Made by a program: the position numbers and the translations under genes
From: Sphingopyxis macrogoltabida
Lineage (GTDB): Bacteria; Pseudomonadota; Alphaproteobacteria; Sphingomonadales; Sphingomonadaceae
Reading direction: 5' to 3'
Assembly (NCBI RefSeq): GCF_001314325.1
Contig: NZ_CP009429.1
Coordinates: forward strand, 2,852,501 to 2,916,500
Length of the DNA stretch: 64,000 nt
The notes under the pieces: model-generated
What the model was told of the DNA's origin: nothing
Database searches by the model: none
Seen by the model: the letters and a program-made list of their open reading frames with translations, nothing else
In this document: piece after piece, positions 33,875 through 42,138 of the stretch
Layout of the letters: every line of letters starts with the position of its first letter
Numbering within the stretch: position 1 is the stretch's first letter

Positions 33875-33958
33875 TCTTCCCCCACACTTTCTCCCCACAT
33901 TCTGGGGAACACGAGTGTGGGGGAAAGACAATCTTCCCCCACACTTCCCCCACACCAC
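33875..33958. repeat. Integrase arm-type repeats
   Basis: CTTCCCCCACACTT occurs twice in direct orientation (near 33877 and 33932) and once inverted (AGTGTGGGGGAAAG near 33911). A shorter CCCCCACAC lies at about 33947. Repeats of this kind beside an integrase start are typical arm-binding or autoregulatory sites. The att core itself is not recognised here. Confidence 0.55.
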
Positions 33959-34168
33959 GCTCCGGCTGCAGGCAAATTGCCCCGGACGCATGCGGACGAT
34001 GCGTGGATGATACGCTAGGTTTTCTGGGATTTCTAGGGGGTTCGGCGGACACCCTCGGATGGGAGGGTGGTGGACAGGGCTTCCGTCGAATTAGAGCCCA
34101 TAAATGGCGCTTTTATGCGGGTTCTGGCCGGGGGTGATTTTACGATACCCCCACGCCTACCCCCATTT

Positions 34169-34384
34169 TTATTTTTGCTCCATTTCGGGAATCGAACTGT
34201 GGTTCGATTCGGGAAGCGAATTGAGGTAGTCGAGTATCTCCTGTTCGCGCCAGCAGACAACCCCTCCGCCGAGGTCTTGCGACTTCGGGAAGGTGCCCGC
34301 CTTCATGCGTGCATAGATGGTCGACGCGCTGAGCGGCACAAGCTTCATGACCTCCTTGAGGCGGATGCGGCGCTGCGATGTCAT
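34169..34384 (-). CDS. AlpA-family excisionase-like DNA-binding protein
   Basis: 71 residues with a MerR-like winged helix-turn-helix: RIRLKEVMKLVPLSASTIYARMKAGTFPKS, followed by a W-REQEILDYL recognition wing. AlpA/Xis proteins activate integrase or bend DNA in excision, which fits its place before the integrase in the leftward run. Its ATG overlaps the stop of the upstream gene (ATGA). The tail is Ser/Glu-rich. Confidence 0.88.
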   Translation of the reverse strand: MTSQRRIRLKEVMKLVPLSASTIYARMKAGTFPKSQDLGGGVVCWREQEILDYLNSLPESNHSSIPEMEQK

Positions 34385-34608
34385 AGGCCTTCTTTCATCA
34401 GGCGATCCATGGTGGCGAAATTGCGCGGGTAGCCGATCGCGAACAACACGAGATCCACGGCAAGTTCCCGCTGCTGCTCAGTGTGCGCCTTCGGATCGTT
34501 GAACTTGATCGCGCGCTCGCCTGAGGCGTTGCGCACGATCTCGAAAGCAACGCCGGCCTCGGCCATTATGTGCAGCACGCGTCGCGCCATCTTCTCGCCG
34601 CGCTTCAC
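34381..34608 (-). CDS. Small phage protein of unknown function
   Basis: 75 residues from a GTG at 34608 that overlaps the upstream stop (GTGA); an inner ATG at 34590 is the alternative. Sequence includes ARRVLHIMAEAGVAFEIV and HTEQQRELAVDLVLFAIG. No family recognised. Part of the early run of 4-base overlaps. Confidence 0.6.
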   Translation of the reverse strand: MKRGEKMARRVLHIMAEAGVAFEIVRNASGERAIKFNDPKAHTEQQRELAVDLVLFAIGYPRNFATMDRLMKEGL

Positions 34609-34937
34609 TGGGCCTGCTCCTTCGGGATAACCGCGAACCCGAGCTCCCGCAAAGCTTCGACCAAAAAGCCCGCCATCGGGGCGAACGGCTCGCACGGCTC
34701 AACACTGCCGTCGGCATAGTCGTATGTCGCGAGCGCTTGGCTAACCGCTTTGATGTCGGTTGGTATCGGCCCGTCGATGTTCAGCCCCTCAACTGCCGCA
34801 TTGCCGACGATCAGGAAGCCGTTTGCGGCGAGGGCGGAGAGGATGTCGCCTGTGATCGCATTTGCGCTGCCGGGACCGCCAGTCCTGCTGATCGCGACGT
34901 AGACCGCCCCGGATATAATGTCTGCGGCTTTCGTCAT
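34605..34937 (-). CDS. Small phage protein of unknown function
   Basis: 110 residues starting MTKAADIISGAVYVAISR. It contains GDILSALAANGFLIVGNAAVEG and an acidic/aromatic middle. No domain recognised. It overlaps both neighbours by 4 bases within the leftward early operon. Confidence 0.6.
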   Translation of the reverse strand: MTKAADIISGAVYVAISRTGGPGSANAITGDILSALAANGFLIVGNAAVEGLNIDGPIPTDIKAVSQALATYDYADGSVEPCEPFAPMAGFLVEALRELGFAVIPKEQAQ

Positions 34938-35122
34938 AACTGGTTCTCCGCTGTAGCCTCGACCGCTGCGATCGCCGCGCGCCCGACGGTGCGCGCGACC
35001 AGATCGGCGCGCCTCTCAACGAGAGGCTTGAGGGGTCCGGTGCCGACCTCTTCAACGAGGTCGCGCAGAACGGCATAGCCGACCGCGAGCATCCGAAATT
35101 CTTCGATCCTGCACTCGCTCAT
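34934..35122 (-). CDS. Small phage protein of unknown function
   Basis: 62 residues starting MSECRIEEFRMLAVG, helical throughout (VLRDLVEEV, VARTVGRAAIAAVEATAEN). The ATG at 35122 overlaps the upstream stop. No family recognised. Confidence 0.55.
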   Translation of the reverse strand: MSECRIEEFRMLAVGYAVLRDLVEEVGTGPLKPLVERRADLVARTVGRAAIAAVEATAENQL

Positions 35123-35301
35123 CGCGGCGACCTCCCGTCTCGGCAATATCCGCACCAGCCGTTCACGAGCCTGGGCATGTCCTCGCCGCACTTCTCGCAC
35201 TCGCCGGGCACGCCGGCCGGGACCGGCGCGCGCGCGGCGCGCAAACTGTGTGCAAGGTGCTGGTCGGCAAGCTCGGTTGCCATGTCGATGTCATCAGCCA
35301 T
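35119..35301 (-). CDS. DksA/TraR-like zinc-finger protein
   Basis: 60 residues. A short helix (DIDMATELADQHLAHSLRAA) precedes a four-cysteine zinc ribbon, Cys-x2-Cys in CEKCGED and again in CGYCRDGR. This is the layout of short phage and plasmid TraR/DksA-like proteins, which bind RNA polymerase in the secondary channel. The start at 35301 is inside the ATGGC context overlapping the next gene's stop; an ATG two codons earlier is possible. Confidence 0.75.
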   Translation of the reverse strand: MADDIDMATELADQHLAHSLRAARAPVPAGVPGECEKCGEDMPRLVNGWCGYCRDGRSPR

Positions 35302-35567
35302 CAGCATGGCCCCTGAAAGCCATCGGGCTCGAACTCGCCGCACCAGTCATATCCTTGCGTGTATGGATAGCTGGTCGCATTGATCAGACCCGCTGTCTCG
35401 GCGCAGCCTTCATAGCGACGGGTAAAGGCGTACATTGCCCCGTCGAACGTGGGCGCTGACCGGCGGCATTGCCCGATGGGCTCCTCGTCTTCGCTCCGCC
35501 TGCTGTTGGCGTCCTTGAGCGCGTTCCAGAATCGACACGGCGCCGCGCAGCATTCCGAGCCCTTCAT
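35301..35567 (-). CDS. Small cysteine-rich phage protein
   Basis: 88 residues starting MKGSECCAAPCRFWNALKDA. Several Cys (CCAAPC, RRYEGCAETAG, YDWCGEFE) suggest metal binding or disulphides. No family recognised. Its start overlaps the upstream stop by 4 bases. Confidence 0.55.
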   Translation of the reverse strand: MKGSECCAAPCRFWNALKDANSRRSEDEEPIGQCRRSAPTFDGAMYAFTRRYEGCAETAGLINATSYPYTQGYDWCGEFEPDGFQGPC

Positions 35568-36061
35568 TCCGACTTCTCCGGCCAGCAGACGACCCGCGCG
35601 ATTTCTTCGCTGATGATGAACTCGGCGCCGGGGTTCTGCTTCGCGAGGCGCGCCGCCTCCTGATGCGCCTTGAAGAAATTCGGGTGCTGCCGCCGCGGCC
35701 GCGCCGGGTCGGCCTTGTGCAGGATCATCGGCCCCCGCGATCGAGCAGCGGCGTCTTCGTCTGCCCGTGTCGTGTCGATAAGCGTCGTCTTGACCTCGGG
35801 AGGCTGGCCATAGTTGCCCGATCCGTAGACTTCGAAGGGCGGCGGGATGGTGGCGCTCATGTCGTTCTCCTGCTGAGCGGTGGGAGTTTGCTGCGCTGTG
35901 CAGCGAACCTCGGCGGCCGGGGCCGTCGTCGGGCTGTCGTTTCCGCAGACCGGGCAGAATGCGGCGATCATCCGACGCGCGGCTTCCTTGGCCTCCATCG
36001 GCAGTTTGACGACTGACCAGACGTGGCCGCACTCGGGGCACTTGGCGTAGAAGTCGCTCAC
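35564..36061 (-). CDS. Phage protein with two CxxC pairs
   Basis: 165 residues from a GTG at 36061 (GTGA overlap with the gene before). The N terminus is a zinc-ribbon-like module: CPECGHVWSVV and CPVCGNDSP. The C-terminal region, separated by a Thr/Ala/Gln linker, is basic (NFFKAHQEAARLAKQNPGAEF). A nucleic-acid-binding role is possible; the family is not recognised. Confidence 0.6.
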   Translation of the reverse strand: MSDFYAKCPECGHVWSVVKLPMEAKEAARRMIAAFCPVCGNDSPTTAPAAEVRCTAQQTPTAQQENDMSATIPPPFEVYGSGNYGQPPEVKTTLIDTTRADEDAAARSRGPMILHKADPARPRRQHPNFFKAHQEAARLAKQNPGAEFIISEEIARVVCWPEKSE

Positions 36062-36234
36062 GATGGAATGTCCCAGCCGACGATGACCTCGGCCTCGATG
36101 CCTGTGCATTGTTCACCGTCGCGGTCCGCGTGCGGCTTAGGAACCTCCACACCGCCGGGTATTTTATCGCGCCCGATCACGACCGTTTCGACAGCGCGCC
36201 AGCAATGGTCGCAGAGTTTGAGTTCACGCGTCAC
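36058..36234 (-). CDS. Small phage protein with CxxC motif
   Basis: 58 residues from a GTG at 36234 (GTGA overlap): VTRELKLCDHCWRAVETVV, then a Cys later in EQCTGIEAEV. It could bind zinc. A longer frame to 36276 would lie inside the next gene and is less likely. Confidence 0.5.
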   Translation of the reverse strand: MTRELKLCDHCWRAVETVVIGRDKIPGGVEVPKPHADRDGEQCTGIEAEVIVGWDIPS

Positions 36235-36554
36235 GACCGCTGCCCCTTTATCCGAGCCGGAAAAACCGGAGCCCACACAATTGCAGCGCGACCGCTCGCG
36301 TTCGGCCGGCGCTGGCCGCTGTCGCGGACCTTGCCGAGCCGGGACAATTCGGTGAGCCGCGGCCGGATCGAAAGGATCGACAGCCCCAGCTTGCCCGCGA
36401 CTTCATCGGCGGTGAGGCCGTTCGAGCGCTCGACGACCGCCAGCGCGCGGGCGCGAAGCTGCGGCGTTTCCGGCGCGATCTTCGTAGCTGCCGCGCGCGA
36501 GGTGTCCCGATCCTGCGCGCCGGGCGCATGGGGATAGGTGAAGAGGTCCGTCAC
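36231..36554 (-). CDS. Winged-helix DNA-binding phage protein
   Basis: 107 residues. The middle has a MarR-like winged helix: LRARALAVVERSNGLTADEVAGKLGLSILSI then RPRLTELSRLGKVRDSG. The C terminus is basic. It probably regulates the early operon or aids replication. Similar small wing-helix proteins are frequent in alphaproteobacterial prophages. Confidence 0.65.
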   Translation of the reverse strand: MTDLFTYPHAPGAQDRDTSRAAATKIAPETPQLRARALAVVERSNGLTADEVAGKLGLSILSIRPRLTELSRLGKVRDSGQRRPNASGRAAIVWAPVFPARIKGQRS

Positions 36555-36736
36555 CGCTTCGGGTCCAATTCGATGTTCGCGATGGTTCCGTCAGCGGCGT
36601 ATGTGACCTCCGCGCTCATGTCGGGTCGGCTGGACAGATCGATGCCGAAGATGATGAGGCGAGGCGGCACGACGCCCTGATATTCGGCGTCGCTGTGATC
36701 GCAGCCGTGGGGCTGTCCGCAGGCCCGGCAAGTCAT
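36551..36736 (-). CDS. Small phage protein with Cys/His motif
   Basis: 61 residues starting MTCRACGQPHGCDHSDAEY (Cys-x2-Cys, then Cys-x-His). A beta-rich remainder ends ELDPKR. Zinc binding is plausible. It overlaps the ParB-like gene upstream by 4 bases. Confidence 0.55.
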   Translation of the reverse strand: MTCRACGQPHGCDHSDAEYQGVVPPRLIIFGIDLSSRPDMSAEVTYAADGTIANIELDPKR

Positions 36737-37869
36737 GCCGCCACCTGCGCGTCGCTGTAGGCTGCGAGCAAGAAGTCGCGGATATGCTTGTTGCGGTCCG
36801 TTCCGCCCTTGCATTCAGCGATCAGGCTGGCCCAGCCGGGCATATCGAGGGTGCGGACGCCGGCGAGCAGGCGCGCGCGGTCGGGTTGCAACTCGGTGTC
36901 GACCAGTATGGCGCAGATGCCGGTGAAGACGGGGGAGCCGACAACCAGCCGCTCGCCCTTGAACGCCTCGGCCATGATTTCGAGCGCGGTCATTACGACG
37001 CGCTCGCCATGTCGGCGGCGCGCCTTCCCGATCGCGCTGGTGAACGCGACCTCGCCTGGCGCCCATGCGCCCGATCCGGTCTTGCGGCTGACCGTGAAGC
37101 CGACGGCCTCGATCAATCCCTTGATTGCCAGCGCATCCTCGTTGCCGCTGGCTTGCGCGGCGTGGAAGTCGTCGAGCCGGTTCACCGCGCGGCGCGCGCG
37201 GTTCATGGCGACGAACATCTTCGCTTCCTCGGCAACGCTTTCGAAGACGAAGACGCAGCAAGGCAGGAAAGGAATGTCAGTGCGCAGGTTCGACGCGGCA
37301 AGCCGGTGCTGCCCGTCGATGACGTAGAAATAGCCGTCGTCGCGCTTCGAAACGACCAGCGGCAAGCACATGCGCCAGTCCCAATCGTTCGCGATCCTGT
37401 TGATCAGCGCGCGGCTCGGCCCGGTGTCGATAGACCGCTGATAGCTATCGTCGATCCGCAACTCGCCGGGGTTCCGCATCTCGATTGAAGGCGGATTGCC
37501 CTTCGGCGCTGCGAACTTGCGTCCGACCGGCTTGGGCTTCGGCGGGTTCACACGCTTCATCACGAAAGGCTTCTTCGGCGCCGCAGCAGCGGGAGCGGTC
37601 TTCGGGTCCGGCTTTTCGGCCTCTTCCATCTCGGTGATGAACCGGCGCGCATCGTCGGCGTCGGGCCGGGTGTACGCGATACCGTTCCGCTCAAAGACGA
37701 TCGCGCCCTTATGGACACGCGCCCGCAGATCCTCATCCTTGCCGACCTTGGTGCGGATCAGGAACGAGCCGTTCTCGTCCGGCCGCCCGACGGCATGTTT
37801 CAAAAGCCAGTCGGGCCACGCGGTCTTGGGCTGGCCCTTGTTGATGAATGAGGGGATTGTTCCGGTCAT
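36733..37869 (-). CDS. ParB-like DGQHR-domain protein, copy 1
   Basis: 378 residues. The centre, about 135-240, is a ParB/sulfiredoxin-like fold: LRIDDSYQRSIDTGPSRALI, WDWRMCLPLVVSKRDDGYFYVIDGQHRLAA, and MFVAMNRARRAVNRLDDFHA. The IDGQHRL motif is shared with DndB/DGQHR proteins. The N-terminal 90 residues have a small beta domain and a Pro/Ala/Lys linker. It is clearly paralogous to the protein at 41008-42138. Members of this group appear in phage early regions; DNA modification, nuclease or anti-restriction roles are all possible. Confidence 0.75.
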   Translation of the reverse strand: MTGTIPSFINKGQPKTAWPDWLLKHAVGRPDENGSFLIRTKVGKDEDLRARVHKGAIVFERNGIAYTRPDADDARRFITEMEEAEKPDPKTAPAAAAPKKPFVMKRVNPPKPKPVGRKFAAPKGNPPSIEMRNPGELRIDDSYQRSIDTGPSRALINRIANDWDWRMCLPLVVSKRDDGYFYVIDGQHRLAASNLRTDIPFLPCCVFVFESVAEEAKMFVAMNRARRAVNRLDDFHAAQASGNEDALAIKGLIEAVGFTVSRKTGSGAWAPGEVAFTSAIGKARRRHGERVVMTALEIMAEAFKGERLVVGSPVFTGICAILVDTELQPDRARLLAGVRTLDMPGWASLIAECKGGTDRNKHIRDFLLAAYSDAQVAA

Positions 37870-38087
37870 GCTGCCGACTCCGGGCCGGTGTCGGCAGCAA
37901 GCAGCGCCTCAAACTCCTTCTGAAGGCGCCAGACCTCTATCGCCAACTTGCAGCGGTCGGCGCTGCCAGCCATCGTGTCGGCTTCCTCCACGGCAAAATC
38001 GTACATCGCGTGGAGCCGGATGCGGGCGGCGTCGAATGCGGCCCATGCCGCCTCGACCGGAGATTGTTCGTACGCCAGGCGCATCAT
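37866..38087 (-). CDS. Small helical phage protein
   Basis: 73 residues starting MMRLAYEQSPVEAAWAAFDAA, predicted all-helical and acidic. No family recognised. It links the sigma-like gene to the first ParB-like gene by 4-base overlaps. Confidence 0.55.
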   Translation of the reverse strand: MMRLAYEQSPVEAAWAAFDAARIRLHAMYDFAVEEADTMAGSADRCKLAIEVWRLQKEFEALLAADTGPESAA

Positions 38088-38947
38088 AGGGCCTCCTCAA
38101 AAATATGGTCGAATGCTTGGAGTGCGGCCGGATCGATCAGCGTGTCGCCAAGGGTCGTTTCGCTGTCGTCGGACAGGCGCTCGTTCAGGCTCATCGTTTT
38201 GCTGAACCGTGATGCGCCGCAGTCACTAATCGTGCGGTTCATGATTGCGCCGCCAAGCGCCTCCAGTTCATTTTCTGGAATGACGCCTTCCAGCACCGCG
38301 ACGTAAAGATCCGAGATGATATCGGATCGGATGTCATCGGCGAACGCTCTGGGCACTAGCGCGTCAATGCGACCGAACAGCGCATCCTTGACGGATGACG
38401 ACCTGACCACCTGTTGGCGGAGCTTCCCGGCTCGTGACCTTGTCCGAACATGCGGACACTCCGCCAACCACCGTTCCAAGACCGCGCTCGACGTCGAGTA
38501 ATGAGACAGCAGTTGCCGCTTAAACATCGTCGGCGCGACAGCGACAAAATCTTCCGGCGCGCTCCGGCGATTCTTCGGAATTTCTCGCGCAGAAAGCCCA
38601 GTGTCCGCGAGCCAGCGCGCCACGACATCAAGCGATGTGTTAAAGTGCTTTCGGAGGTCCGAGCGCGTCATCCCTTGGCGAACCGTTAGAGCGAAATTTT
38701 CCGGCAGGGCGCGTCGTTCGCGACCTGACTTTGCGGTTGCCGGCAATTCTTGCTTCCCCTTGAGTTCGGCAATGAGCGGGGCAAGCCGATTACGGACAAC
38801 ATTCTTGCTCAGACCAACTTCGCGCCCGATGGCGCGAACGCTCGCGCCCTTAAGAAACATCGAGCGAATGGTAGCCATCGTGCCGGGGCCAACCTTGATA
38901 GGTTTACGCCCGACCGCTGCGGCGGTTGTGTCATTGACGCTCTTCAT
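38084..38947 (-). CDS. Phage DNA-binding protein with sigma-like C terminus
   Basis: 287 residues. The N terminus has a resolvase-type helix-turn-helix (MATIRSMFLKGASVRAIGREVGLSKNVVRNRL). A second similar element follows (GMTRSDLRKHFNTSLDVVARWL) and perhaps a third (FKRQLLSHYSTSSAVLERWL). The last 110 residues resemble a sigma-70 core: AFADDIRSDIISDLYVAVLEG like region 2, and SLNERLSDDSETTLGDTLID, close to the SLDEPIGDD-x-LGDF pattern after region 3. It may redirect RNA polymerase to phage promoters. Inference from local motifs only. The start overlaps the upstream stop. Confidence 0.65.
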   Translation of the reverse strand: MKSVNDTTAAAVGRKPIKVGPGTMATIRSMFLKGASVRAIGREVGLSKNVVRNRLAPLIAELKGKQELPATAKSGRERRALPENFALTVRQGMTRSDLRKHFNTSLDVVARWLADTGLSAREIPKNRRSAPEDFVAVAPTMFKRQLLSHYSTSSAVLERWLAECPHVRTRSRAGKLRQQVVRSSSVKDALFGRIDALVPRAFADDIRSDIISDLYVAVLEGVIPENELEALGGAIMNRTISDCGASRFSKTMSLNERLSDDSETTLGDTLIDPAALQAFDHIFEEAL

Positions 38948-39063
38948 TTCAGCACCTGCGCGGCAAGATCTGCGATCGCGAGGCCAAGCGCGGCGAGCGC
39001 CATGGCCGTGAACAGGATCGCGGCCTCCCAGAGACGGCCGGACGGGTTGCGGGGCGCGCTCAT
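38944..39063 (-). CDS. 39-residue membrane peptide
   Basis: MSAPRNPSGRLWEAA followed by a single hydrophobic helix of about 20 residues (LFTAMALAALGLAIADLAA). It is easy to overlook. It is supported by 4-base overlaps with the genes on both sides (stop of one and start of the next). It may be an early membrane protein or holin-like; there is no direct evidence. Confidence 0.6.
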   Translation of the reverse strand: MSAPRNPSGRLWEAAILFTAMALAALGLAIADLAAQVLK

Positions 39064-39755
39064 GCGGCAAGGAGCCATGCAGGCTCGCCTTCTTCGGATT
39101 GCCCGGGGTCAGTGCACCGGCCGGACGCAATGGCGTCGTCCCGCTTGGCCCTTTGCTCGGGGGATAGCCATGTCATGTGGCGATAGACGGCCGTTTTCGA
39201 CATGCCGGTCTTGGCGCAGATGCTCGCCACCTTCTCGCCAGCAACGAGCATCGCCGGAACTTCCCGATCGCGATTATTCGATTGGAGCCTGTGAAGCTTG
39301 CTGAGGTGCCGCGCCCGCTTCGGCGAGATGCGCTCCATCTCCATCGCCTTGCGCTGTTCGCGCTGCTCGGGCGTCAGGTAGCCTAGATATTTGCGGGCGG
39401 TCTTCGGCGCCATGCCGAACATCTTTTCAATTTCGGAGTACGCCAAGCCCGTCATGATCGCTTCGACCATGACCCGACGCTTCTCGATCTCTTCGGGCGA
39501 GGCCGTGCGAGTATCGGCGCGAGCCTGCAACGCCTTGGTCCGGGTGCGAACGCAGCCCCACTTATGAAAGCGCTCCTTGCCGCAGACGCAGGGCGGCAAC
39601 GTGCCTTGCAGCTTCATGATCGCCACGAAGGGCGCCATGGCTGAGCGCGTCTGTTGGTGGCCGACACCTGTCATCGCGGACAGGTCGCGGTAGCTGTCGA
39701 CGGTCGGCAGCAGCTCGACCATCATCGCCAGAAGCTCCGGGGCAACCTCGGTCAT
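39060..39755 (-). CDS. Phage protein with duplicated helix-turn-helix
   Basis: 231 residues. The first 75 are helical with a CVCGKERFHKWGC metal-site-like segment. Then two similar helix-turn-helix units: YSEIEKMFGMAPKTARKYLGYLTPEQREQRK and VASICAKTGMSKTAVYRHMTWLSPEQRAKRD, each ending in L-x-PEQR-x-(Q/K)R. The duplication suggests binding to a repeated site. The start at 39755 overlaps the ATPase stop (ATGA). Confidence 0.65.
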   Translation of the reverse strand: MTEVAPELLAMMVELLPTVDSYRDLSAMTGVGHQQTRSAMAPFVAIMKLQGTLPPCVCGKERFHKWGCVRTRTKALQARADTRTASPEEIEKRRVMVEAIMTGLAYSEIEKMFGMAPKTARKYLGYLTPEQREQRKAMEMERISPKRARHLSKLHRLQSNNRDREVPAMLVAGEKVASICAKTGMSKTAVYRHMTWLSPEQRAKRDDAIASGRCTDPGQSEEGEPAWLLAA

Positions 39756-41011
39756 TTCGCCCTCCCGTGAAGCGGAACGACGTTGTCGTCTTCGTCCTCG
39801 GCATCGTCGGCGAGCAGGAGGGCTTGCATGTCCTCGGGGCGCATCGCCGGGAGCGGTGTGATGCCCTTCTCCGCCCCGGCCTTGCCCTGCGTCATGCAGG
39901 GGCCGACGGTGACCATCATCGGCCGGCGGGAGATCGCGGGACCGAGGGCGAGGAAGTGGCCCCGGACGAGATTGCGGACGCGCTCGCCGTCCTGCCGGGC
40001 GAGCCCGAGCAGATCGACGGCACGGTTGATGTCGATGTCGAGGAAGGTCCGGCCAAGCAGGAAATTGCTCGCCTCGGCGGCGACATTCTTGTGAAGCTTC
40101 GACAGGCGCTGCGTTGCGATGATGCCCGCGAGGCCGCGCTTGCGGCCCCGGCACATAAGGTTTTGCATCGCCTGCAGGCTGGCCTTGCGGGTGTCGCGAT
40201 CTTCGCCATTGTCGCCGGTCGGCGCGAACAGGTGAGCCTCGTCGACCGCAACGATTGCCGGGTGCCAGTCTTCGGCCGGGGCGTCGAACAAGCCGCCGAG
40301 GAACGCGGCCACGGCATCCATCTGCCCGTCGATATCGAGCCCGTCGAGGTTGAGCACGACGGACCCCCGCGCGCGGCGGGTCCTGCCCGCGATCGACGCG
40401 AGGCGCCCGGTGTTGAAGTCGGCCGCATTGATGACCGTATGGCCGAACGCCTCACCGAAGCTGATGAAATCGCCTTCGGGGTCAATGATGACCTGCTGAA
40501 CGATGCCCGCGCATTCTTCGAGCAGGCGGCGCAACAGGTGCGTCTTGCCGCTGCCGCTGTTGCCCTGAATGAGCAGGCGCGTCGTCAGCAATTCCTCAAG
40601 GTCGACGAAAGCCTTGCCGTCGATGCGGTCGCCGATCTCAAGGGCATTCTCGCCGGCCGGTTGAACCGGCGCGGCAAACGCCTCCTGAGCTTGTGCGGGA
40701 GTGATCAGCCGCGGCTCCGTCACCGAGGGGGATGAGGAAGGCGGCGAGAGCCGCGGCTGATCCGGCGCGGGGGCGTTGCGCCGTGGGGGTTCGATATAGC
40801 GCGCCTCGGCAATCCGCTCGGCGGCGCGCGCGGCGGCGGCGGCCGGGACGTGCTCGCCCAGCCCCTCCTCCTTGCGCCACCAAGCGATATTGTTGACGGA
40901 GGTCGAGCAGGCGTCCGCAATCTCGCGGTCGGTCTGCCCGGCCTCGTACAGGGCGCGCGCCAGCGACTTTTGAACTTCGCCGAAGTGGGAGCCGGTGCGG
41001 TGGAACATCAT
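39752..41011 (-). CDS. HerA/DUF87-like P-loop ATPase with N-terminal HTH
   Basis: 419 residues. A helix-turn-helix at about 18-50 (LYEAGQTDREIADACSTSVNNIAWW) precedes a Pro/Ala linker and a HerA/FtsK-like ATPase: Walker A GNSGSGKTHLLRRL, acidic IDPEGDFISF, Walker B IVAVDEAHLFAP and the sensor-type IIATQRLSKLHKNV. It should be a ring-forming DNA translocase. It sits between the two paralogous DGQHR proteins' genes, one adjacent, in the phage early operon. HerA-type ATPases pair with nucleases in several defence and repair systems. Its role in this phage is unknown. Confidence 0.82.
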   Translation of the reverse strand: MMFHRTGSHFGEVQKSLARALYEAGQTDREIADACSTSVNNIAWWRKEEGLGEHVPAAAAARAAERIAEARYIEPPRRNAPAPDQPRLSPPSSSPSVTEPRLITPAQAQEAFAAPVQPAGENALEIGDRIDGKAFVDLEELLTTRLLIQGNSGSGKTHLLRRLLEECAGIVQQVIIDPEGDFISFGEAFGHTVINAADFNTGRLASIAGRTRRARGSVVLNLDGLDIDGQMDAVAAFLGGLFDAPAEDWHPAIVAVDEAHLFAPTGDNGEDRDTRKASLQAMQNLMCRGRKRGLAGIIATQRLSKLHKNVAAEASNFLLGRTFLDIDINRAVDLLGLARQDGERVRNLVRGHFLALGPAISRRPMMVTVGPCMTQGKAGAEKGITPLPAMRPEDMQALLLADDAEDEDDNVVPLHGRAK

Positions 41012-42138
41012 TCCGACTCCGCCTCGGCATAGGCTTCTTCCATCGCCTTGAGCATGGAGTCGATGCGGTCCTGACCGCTGTCGACGCCTTCGGTCGCCTC
41101 CTTCCAGCCGGGAATGCCGACTTCGGAGAGAACGCTGACCATCAGGTCGGCGTCGATCGGCCGGCCGTCCTTCTCCCTGCTCTGAATGAAGATGCAGAGC
41201 CCGGTGAAAATTGCGCCGCCGCCGGTCAGCACCAGCCCGTCAAAGGCTTGCGCGATCATGGTCAGGGCGCGCGTCGAGATTTCCCGGCCCTGCGAAATGA
41301 GCGCCTTCTTGATGGCCGCGACGAAAATCACCTCGCCCGGTTGCCAATACTGCCACGCCTGATTGCGGCCGACGATCAGGCCCGCGTCGGTGACGACATT
41401 GTGGATCTCGACCGCCTTGGCGTCGCCAGCGACGACAGCGGCGTGGAAGTCGTCGAGCGTGGACATCGCGCGGCGGCTGCGGTTGGCCTGAACGAACAGT
41501 TCGGCCTCTTGCTTCGGGTCGTCGAAATCGAACACCACGACGGGCAGATCGCGAATGTCGCCGCGCAGCTTGGCGCCTTCAAGGCGGTGCTGGCCGTCGA
41601 TGACATAGAGCGAGCCTTCACGGCGCGAGACGATCAGGGGAAGGCACAGACGCCAGTCCCAATTCTCGGCGATCTTGATGATCAGCTTCTTCGACGCCCC
41701 GCCCTCGATCGAGCGCTGATAGGTGTCGTCCACGTTCAACTGGTCGAGCTGAGCGAATTGCGGCGCGGGCGGCGAGCCGATCATCGGCTTGAGCCGAAGC
41801 TGCTTATCACCGGCCCGGCGAGCCTCGCGGCTCTGGCGCTGGATGGCCGGGACCGGCGCGCGGGCCGCCTCGGTCTTCTGCGCCAGTTCGGCGACCGCCT
41901 CGTTGTCGGCGCCGACAGTCGCGGCGAGCTTCGCCTGAACCTCTTTCGGCAGGCAGGCATAGACCTGCCCGTCATAATCGAAGACAGCGAAACCACGTTC
42001 GACCCGCGTTTCGCCATCGCCGCCCGCGATGATGAAGCTACCGTTATCGGCGATTTCGGGCGATGCCATGGCCGCGACAACCCACTCGGGAAGTTCCTTG
42101 CCGACGGCATTGATCCAGATGCGCGAGGGGGCGGTCAC
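41008..42138 (-). CDS. ParB-like DGQHR-domain protein, copy 2
   Basis: 376 residues from a GTG overlapping the upstream stop. The central fold matches copy 1: LNVDDTYQRSIEGGASKKLI, NWDWRLCLPLIVSRREGSLYVIDGQHRLEG, and LFVQANRSRRAMSTLDDFHA. The N-terminal domain again begins with a short aromatic segment (WVVAAMASPEIADNGSFII). Divergence from copy 1 is considerable outside the motifs, so the duplication is not recent. The stop overlaps the HerA-like ATPase start, which suggests the pair act together. Confidence 0.75.
   Translation of the reverse strand: MTAPSRIWINAVGKELPEWVVAAMASPEIADNGSFIIAGGDGETRVERGFAVFDYDGQVYACLPKEVQAKLAATVGADNEAVAELAQKTEAARAPVPAIQRQSREARRAGDKQLRLKPMIGSPPAPQFAQLDQLNVDDTYQRSIEGGASKKLIIKIAENWDWRLCLPLIVSRREGSLYVIDGQHRLEGAKLRGDIRDLPVVVFDFDDPKQEAELFVQANRSRRAMSTLDDFHAAVVAGDAKAVEIHNVVTDAGLIVGRNQAWQYWQPGEVIFVAAIKKALISQGREISTRALTMIAQAFDGLVLTGGGAIFTGLCIFIQSREKDGRPIDADLMVSVLSEVGIPGWKEATEGVDSGQDRIDSMLKAMEEAYAEAESE

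Noticed and set aside
34033..34260. 75-codon minus-strand frame between integrase and alpA
   Set aside because: Low complexity and no ribosome site; the interval is better explained by integrase binding repeats and a promoter.
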